From Eumeta japonica (lineage: Eukaryota; Arthropoda; Insecta; Lepidoptera; Psychidae), in contig BGZK01001019.1 in NCBI GenBank assembly GCA_005406025.1, positions 162,922 to 226,921 on the forward strand: 64,000 nt of DNA, read 5' to 3'. Position 1 is the first letter of the stretch; the number at the start of each line of letters is the position of its first letter. Below are positions 57,501 to 64,000 of this stretch, piece after piece. Position numbers and translations under genes: made by a program. Below the pieces are notes generated by a model. That model was not told the origin of the DNA. It saw nothing but the letters and a program-made list of their open reading frames with translations, and ran no database searches.

Positions 57501-59129
57501 AAAATGTTTAGTTGCAAACGTAAAGTTAACCCAGTTTATTAAAATAGGTACATCTATAAACATGTTCTGTGTACTTGCATTTATTTAACATTCAAGATGT
57601 GTACAAAGAGTACGTTCTGACGACTCCAACTCCGAAACGCCTACACAGGTTAAGCAGCATTTACAAACTTTACAGAAGAAATTGTACAGATATATTGGCA
57701 CATGACGACTTATTACAACTTCTCAAGTAGAATAAGATATGACGCTGACTGTGACGATTTTATGAAAGTCATATTTATGTTATTTGATATACTCATACGG
57801 ATAAATTTAAAATTGACCAAACTGTATCATTTTTTAGCAACTCGCAAAAGAACCTCACGTACCTAGTCATATCACCTGGACGCTTCAAAATATTTTTGGT
57901 TTTGCTAATGATACCATATCGGAAAATCGGAATGTTTACAGACACTGTTTTTAACCAGAACAAAAGTTTGTACACGGCCGCGATGACGAAACCATACAAT
58001 ACCGCAACAAAAGCGCAATCACACATGCACGCGATTGTAGGAGCTGGGACAATGCACCGTGCGACCACCGCGCCGCATTAAAAAATTATTACATCGATGC
58101 ATACGCACACGTTCTTACAGCATTACAATAAAAATGAAACGATAAACACTGTGCCCGTTACAATCGTGATTACTATTGTTACATATACACCTCCTCTGCA
58201 GGCCTGGGAATCAAATCTTTCACTTTCATTATGTTCTATTCATGCTCGTTTGTGTTTGAACGGAAAGGATTAATGACTGTTTCGCGATTCGTACTTCAAA
58301 ACAAGTATCTCTTTTTGTATCATAGAGTTCTCTTTACTTTCAATTTCCTTTCCAATTCCTCCATTTTCCTGACACATTTTTACATGCATTTACATTTATT
58401 TTCCAAAACACTTTTATCCTCTTTCTAGCTTCTATCCTCTCTGCCTGGGACCCTCCTTTTCTACTTGATCCATTTTCTACTCGACAAAGTGTCGACACGT
58501 TGCGTGTGATGTGTATGGTGGGGGATACACAATCGACCGCAGTCCACGGTACGAAAGAAATGGGAAGATTTTTGTGACGCATCTTGTCAAATGTTCTAGA
58601 TTTTCGATTAATTTTTGTGAAGCCTAAGAATAATTCTCAATACTATTAGAATAAGGCACAATATTTATTATTGAGAATTGAAAAATAGTGTATAAATAAA
58701 TTGCTTAAATATAAGTCGAATTATCCGAGACACCTTTGCAGACATAAATGACAGGACACATTGGATTTACAGAAACCGTTCGGTTTTCACAGAACCACAG
58801 CTTTAAGGATATTTTGACGAATGTTACAAAACTTTATGCCATAACGAGTTTATTTTCTTGGAAAAGATATCTTATACATTAAAGCCAAAGGCCCATCGTT
58901 CAGTCATTTTGTAACTTTCAGCGAAATCGCCGGTACACGAGTACGGAATTGTGGTAGAAAAAAATTGTTCGTTCAACTCGGCTACAGCACCAAATGGCTC
59001 CGGGGATCGTTGAAATATCATAATCATCCATCGTCAATGGAAACTTCTGCTGTAGCATTTCGTTCAGCGTGTGAGAGTTCCGATTGTCCAATCTCCTGCT
59101 CATCTTATTTTTTTCCCTCTATCAGCCCC
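54571..59129. other. Long AT-rich stretch with unsupported frames only
   Basis: About 4.5 kb. Several frames of 60-92 codons occur on both strands (for example 55,411-55,635 plus, 56,632-56,862 plus, 57,793-58,068 minus). None shows a domain, signal or match that I recognise, and splice-like boundaries are not convincing. No repeat family was identified. Confidence 0.4.
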
Positions 59130-59235
59130 TTCCCTCCTCCGTTAGATGTCCTTCTCCCATATACCCAAGAGGCCGGCAACACAATGGTGACTGTTCTGGG
59201 ATAGCGAGTGTCCATAAGCGGTGGTGACACCTAAA
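59130..59235 (-). repeat. SINE-like fragment
   Basis: Minus strand: GTCACCACCGCTTATGGACA, CTCGCTATCCCAGAACAG, CATTGTGTTGCCGGCCTCTT and GGGTATATGGGAGAAGGACA. This ordered series is a well-known lepidopteran repeat (CACCACCGCTTATGGACAC ... GGGTATATGGGAGAAGG). Part of it recurs, diverged, at 305-330. Confidence 0.6.
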
Positions 59236-60229
59236 CCTAAACTTTGGTGGGGCGTATTTTCCTTTGCCGAGGTGCGCAGCGAAAATTATCGTCGTTATTA
59301 TTCGGGAAGACTTTGTTTCTGTCAAATTGATGTAGCCGATGGAATAAATAATAACACTCCATTGACTGCAGATACAGATTAATTTGAATACAGATTAATT
59401 GATCATTTAATTTCCAGAAATGTAGGCAGATAATTGTTCTGAACAATAAAATGATTATAGATCAAGTGCAAATAATTAGAATATAGTGGACATAGCGAAA
59501 AAAGTAAACGTAATTATTCAATGTAAAAAAGGAAACGAAACAAGAAGATACTGTTGCTGTTTATTAGTTGTGGCGTAGAAACAGAATTATTCATTAGAAA
59601 TAATAATAAATAACTCTATAATCATTGGTTTTATTATTTCATAAACATACAAATATTAGATAAATCCCACAAATTTGTGGATGATAGACGGCATTAATGT
59701 CAAGCATATAGCGAATAATGTTCAGTCATCGTGAAATCGTATTAGCCATGGAAATAACTTCACTCATTTTCAAGACCGTATAATTAATAAGCACATTATA
59801 ATAAATCTGGTTAAATAATGTTCCAAAAGAACAAGCTCGCACAAATCTTATTTTGATCACATCTATCATGAAAAAAAATAATACCTAGCCAAAAAATTTA
59901 ATTTGCAGAGTAAATAAAAAGAAAATGAATCTACGAACATTTTAATAGAATCATAAAACTGAAAGCGATCGTGTGCATATGAAAACCTTTTTATCGAGTT
60001 CATTTCGTATTTGCCGAAATTTAGGATATCATAAAAACAAATTTCATTTAAAATATTATTCAGTTTCGTAAAACGACAGTACGACATGGCTTATGAGTAG
60101 GCAATGTCATGATTATGCACAACAATGTCTCGTGACAATGTTATTTAACGAAATATAATGAGCGCGATAAACAACAGTGTTCAACAGACGAAATGAAAAT
60201 ATTGTTTTTGTTATGTTGGAATTTTTTAT
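59236..60229. other. AT-rich stretch, nothing recognised
   Basis: No supported feature. Confidence 0.45.
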
Positions 60230-60490
60230 TCTACTTCAGAGATGGTCTTCATTATCATACTACCATCTCGCAACCTCTTATATCAGACTGTGCGATTTGG
60301 TTCTCGTCTTCCACGCTGCTTCATCGTGGGTCGACTCAATGCGATGGTAATGCCCGGTCGCGATAGCTCAACGACGTGTTCTCCATGGAACAAGTTTTTT
60401 TTTTAATGAAAATATAAGTTAAAAACTTATTGGTCAAGTAGGCCGTGGTTAGAATTCGGAATCTATAACTTCTGATTTGAAAGCAACGCG
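60230..60490 (-). repeat. SINE-body-like fragment, second scrap
   Basis: Minus strand CGACCCACGATGAAGCAGCG followed by TGGAAGAC echoes the ACCCGCATTGGAGCAGCGTGG body of butterfly SINEs and the fragment at 50,500-50,780. Diverged. Confidence 0.4.
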
Positions 60491-61267
60491 CTCAGAACTC
60501 ACCCAAAGTGGAAATATTACAGGAGTAGACATGATTGTTACATTATATTTTACAATAAATAGCGTTTAAGCTTTTCTTTGTGGATGAAATATTAAAATTA
60601 GGTTATAGAAATATTTTTAATATAATATACGTTCATTATAGGATAACTTATTTAATACTCGGACGATTAATAAATTAAAAGTTAAGTATTCAACTTCTTT
60701 AGGCAATCTATAATGATATTAAGAAGATGAACAATAATTAATGAAGCATAGTAAATTTTGAAAATTAAATATTAAATTTTTAAATCGTCCAAGATCCCAA
60801 TAATAAAATATGTTATAATAGGTTATAATTAAAAGAATATTAATTTAGACAGTAACTATGATATACTTAAAACAATGTCCCACAAATTGCTATGAACATT
60901 TGGTATTTCAACAACTACGACATAAATGTTATAAAAATATAATTTGGAAATAAGTTAGCTGTATTAAAATATTATGAAAAATAGTATTATAGAGTACAGT
61001 AAAAAAATCAACTCTCCTGTATAGGTACTAATACCACCCTACATGCCAAAGTAGATATTTTAATATGTTAGATATTACAAAGTATTAAATTTATTTTCAT
61101 AATTACGTAACGCATTGGACTTAACACAAATAAACTATTACATGTGAATTGTTTTTTTCTACATTAAAAAAAAATAGTAATTATTAACAGTCTCCCACAC
61201 GCTACGCTGAGTGCAATTTAAAACTTTACAGTATCAGTATATTATTTCCCTTCTCAATCTCATTCTA
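60491..61267. other. Very AT-rich stretch, nothing recognised
   Basis: No supported feature. Confidence 0.5.
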
Positions 61268-61350
61268 GGTTCCAATCCCGATCATGATCTCCATTTCAGG
61301 GCAGGTCCGGTGACAATCTGAGTCATTCCTTACGAGTTGTTATTATTTTT

Positions 61351-61407
<57 letters not shown>
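61268..61407. repeat. GATCGGGAT-type block followed by a (TA)n tract
   Basis: CCAATCCCGATCATGATCTC and GGGCAGGTCCGG resemble the degenerate GATCGGGATC blocks elsewhere in the window. 61,354-61,407 is a pure run of about 27 TA units. Confidence 0.6.
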
Positions 61408-61410
<3 letters not shown>

Positions 61411-62139
61411 CTTTTTATATATAAAAAGTGTGCTATTTATAGTCCAATAGATTACTTCCAGATAAAAGTTAATTGCAATCCCTTCAACCGTTTCGGGGAT
61501 CACCCTACACAAACAAACGGATAGATTTTTTACCAAATTTTATTTACATGTATAGATAAAACCAAAACCTGAAATGTGTATATAATGAGCGAGTCAAAAA
61601 GTTATATAGTCGTGAAAAAATACGGTCAATGCGCCATCTGTTGCGTCAACAAATCAAAAAGTCTAATGAACTCCGACTACATATATAATTATATAACGTA
61701 ATTTCATTCTGAAGTTACGGTCGTAGTGAAATTTTAACTGAGACGTCAACTGAAAACACTTGTCGTGATATTGTCCGTTCGTTTATTCGATTTGAATTTA
61801 TGCAATTGATTTTTAGGATTTCAAAAAGAGTGTCATTTTTATTTGATATTCTTCATAATTTATAATTTACAAAAATCTATATTTAATTAATCAGTACAAT
61901 TTTGAACGTATTCGTCACATTTTTTGACAGTTCATCGCATATTTAACGACAGTCTATGCCCTACCGAACATACACCATAACAAAACGGAATATCGAGTTT
62001 GTCGTTATTCCAGTGTTATTTAAATCGATTATACTATTTATAGTTCTATGTATTGAAAAATGGATAACACTATCATCATACGATTTATGCATATCAATTA
62101 TTCTAGTAAGTTTATAATAACAGAATCTGGGCGTCAATT
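61408..62139. other. AT-rich stretch, nothing recognised
   Basis: GTCAATGCGCCATCTGTTGC at 61,625-61,644 is a phrase often seen in lepidopteran repeats, but it is too short to assign. Confidence 0.35.
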
Positions 62140-62216
62140 TTTATTTTAGGCGGAAGCGGCGTGATGTTTTTTAGTCTTAGTACTTCCGTGTTTAATCTGA
62201 CAACTTTGATGTAACC

Positions 62217-62441
62217 CTATTGTGAATCCACCAACTCTAAGATTGAGATAAGGTGCATGTAAGGATCGGTGTCTTGAATTCCGTAGTTAATTTTACTAAG
62301 AGCACAAATTGACCGTGTGCACTGTACTAAATTTCGAGCTATCACGTGTAATACGAAAAGCGCAAATATTGTGCCAAACAAAACTATGTAAGCTTTTAAC
62401 ACTCGAGTGACAACGTTGCCTTGACGATTTGTTATCATCAT
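62217..62441 (-). CDS. Small single-pass membrane protein, hypothetical
   Basis: A 74-codon frame from ATGATG at 62,441. Residues about 14-36 (LKAYIVLFGTIFALFVLHVI) form one clear hydrophobic segment with basic residues before it (NRQ..TR) and ARNLVQCTRS after it. The C-terminal part, GIQDTDPYMHLISILELVDS, is ordinary polar sequence rather than low complexity. A stop TAG follows, and an AATAAA on the minus strand lies about 70 bases further (62,145-62,140). I do not recognise the family. It may be a short gene, a terminal exon, or chance; nothing nearby helps decide. The protein-like composition sets it apart from the other open frames of this window. Confidence 0.25.
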   Translation of the reverse strand: MMITNRQGNVVTRVLKAYIVLFGTIFALFVLHVIARNLVQCTRSICALSKINYGIQDTDPYMHLISILELVDSQ

Positions 62442-62779
62442 ATTAACACACTACGCCATTTGACTTTATAAAAAGATCGATAATTTATTACGTGTTTCGT
62501 GTATTTTGTAAAATGCATATGAGAGAAAGCTTCATAGCCATGTATTATCTAGATTTGTCTAATATCTATATTTCAAACTATTAATTGGTAAAAACCTTTT
62601 AAATAATAATATCTTCGGACATATGTACACAGCACCATCTGGTCCCACACTTAAGCAAAGAGGCTTGTATAATGGGTGCCAGATAGTTGATATAATATAT
62701 ATAAACATTTTTTGTAAATATATACCTACAATACATGCAAACACCTAGACTCAAGACAAAAATTAATTTTTAATCAAAT
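62442..62779. other. AT-rich spacer
   Basis: A TTTATAAA word sits on the minus strand just upstream of the small frame (about 62,464-62,471). Nothing else recognised. Confidence 0.35.
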
Positions 62780-62850
62780 AAATAAACGTTTGCCTTGTGC
62801 TGGTACCGAACTCACGCCCCTAGCACAGCGAGTAGAAATTTAAGAAAATT
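62780..62850 (-). repeat. tRNA-derived SINE scrap
   Basis: Minus strand GCTAGGGGCGTGAGTTCGGT followed by ACCAGCACAAGGCAAACG resembles the B-box side of lepidopteran SINEs (GTGAGTTCGATTCCCGCACAGGGCAAACG). Confidence 0.45.
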
Positions 62851-63079
62851 GGTTGTCTGTAAAGTAGGTTTACGGACGATAATTTTACATGATAATGTCA
62901 TAACAAAATATTGATGAAAAATTGTAAACTTTTATGAATTGAATTGACTTTTTATTATCACTGAATTATCATTATTTTGTATAAAACAAAGGTGTTAATT
63001 TAAATTGTTGTAATAAATCAATGAAAACCACATTGACTTTCACTTCACTTTATAAACAGTTGACAAAACAGTTCACATG
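62851..63079. other. AT-rich spacer
   Basis: Nothing recognised. Confidence 0.4.
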
Positions 63080-63245
63080 TAGGTTGTGTGCGGCCGCTGT
63101 TTCTCTTCTATTCGGACGCATCGGCCGATGGAGTGGAGGAGAGATAGATGCGTCACAATGTGAACGCTTAGGCCGATCGTGCCTCTCTATCGCTTGTTCC
63201 GCGCTCTTGCTTGCTAGCTCGACTGAGGCGGAACGTGACAATGAG
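63080..63245. other. GC-rich patch, candidate conserved non-coding element
   Basis: GTGCGGCCGCTGTTTCTC and CGGACGCATCGGCCGATGG stand out. A 106-codon plus frame spans it but reads unlike any known protein and has no boundary signals. Confidence 0.25.
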
Positions 63246-64000
63246 TCATACTTTTTCGTGCGTGCAGCCGACGTTCATCGATTTATAAGACGTTATCACG
63301 TCAAAAAAATATTAATATGCTTGACTTACATAGTTGACTAATTAATATTTTTTTTGCATATGATTGTCCGTGTCCGCATAGGTCATAACAGAAACAGAAG
63401 CTGAATAAGGACTGTACTGCACTGCGGACCACAGACACGCTACAAATTTGTATGTGTTAACATTATTTATGTTGTAAACGTAAATGGCATTAACGATATC
63501 CATGAATGTACATTTTTTCCTCGGCATGTGATCTCTAGGGCACGTCGCAGTCGACGATCGCCTTATAACTACGATGAAACACATTTCGTAAACAATTTCA
63601 CGAAATTTTTCATTACCGAAATGAACACTGTCTCAAATACGAGTATGTTATGAACGTAAACAAACATCTTAATTTTTTCTAATCCGCATTATTACTCTTT
63701 ATTCAATGCCTTTTTTAAGTATATTTTTGATACCCACTCGAAATTAATTTATAAGCATTTATAAATACACAGAAAGTACTTAGGCCCCGAGCCACCCAAC
63801 ACCGCACAAACGGGAGCCCATTATGACTCGATTTAACCGTAATTTATGGAATCAACGGGCCGTACGTAGCATGATTAAATTTTCAAATAATAAGCAAGCT
63901 GTGAGCTTAATGGGCACACACTGAAATGGCCCTACACAGATAGGAGTTTACAGTCCTGAGCCGTTGGTTTAACATAAATGATTTTAGTTTTCATATTTTC
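63246..64000. other. AT-rich end of window, nothing recognised
   Basis: No supported gene or repeat. Confidence 0.45.

Noticed and set aside
54270..58068. Two minus-strand frames (54,548-54,270 and 58,068-57,793) that both contain VPAPT
   Set aside because: The similarity is limited to five residues; the rest does not align. Treated as coincidence.

Overview
This looks like intergenic or deep intronic DNA from a lepidopteran insect (moth or butterfly). The base composition is AT-rich with scattered short GC-rich islands, and stop codons are dense in all six frames. There is no operon structure, Shine-Dalgarno pattern, rRNA or functional tRNA. Several decayed repeats match families I know from Lepidoptera: RTE/jockey-type LINE tails, a tRNA-derived SINE, sequences ending in TAGGGTTCCGTA-like blocks, an element with ACCGACTTC ends, multicopy THAP and YqaJ/SWIM-type proteins, and mariner elements. 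I recognise no complete cellular protein-coding gene; most open frames are short and unsupported.

Layout. 0-4.7 kb: AT-rich DNA with a SINE fragment, a degenerate tandem array and a broken LINE reverse-transcriptase tail ending in nested palindromes. 4.7-6.0 kb: a fold-back element with two nearly identical arms of about 480 bp. 6.0-18 kb: GC islands, microsatellites, a second LINE tail, a composite repeat and SINE pieces. 18-23.5 kb: a mariner remnant, two long palindromes, the first copy of a small inverted-repeat element (MITE) and a second mariner half. 24-32 kb: GC islands, a perfect hairpin and a SINE. 32.4-37.2 kb: two copies of one long lepidopteran-type repeat around an irritans-like mariner and another mariner half. 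38.4-39.5 kb: a two-gene mobile-element remnant in which the first parts of a THAP protein and a YqaJ/SWIM-type protein face each other, each behind the same CRE-like box. 42.5-43.7 kb: the longest mariner copy. 47-52.7 kb: composite repeats, an island with GATA/TCF/Hox-like motifs, a TTAA-flanked inverted-repeat element and a larger element with 200 bp terminal inverted repeats and a transposase tail. 52.7-64 kb: the second MITE copy, SINE fragments, a (TA)n tract and one small open frame with an AATAAA signal at 62.2 kb.

The recognisable 'genes' are therefore decayed selfish elements of several classes. The GC islands, some rich in TCF, GATA, Hox/Exd, octamer or E-box motifs, may be regulatory elements of a gene outside the window; that is inference from motifs alone. 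The best candidates for something little described are the THAP + YqaJ inward-facing element at 38.4-39.5 kb and the large fold-back at 4.7-6.0 kb.
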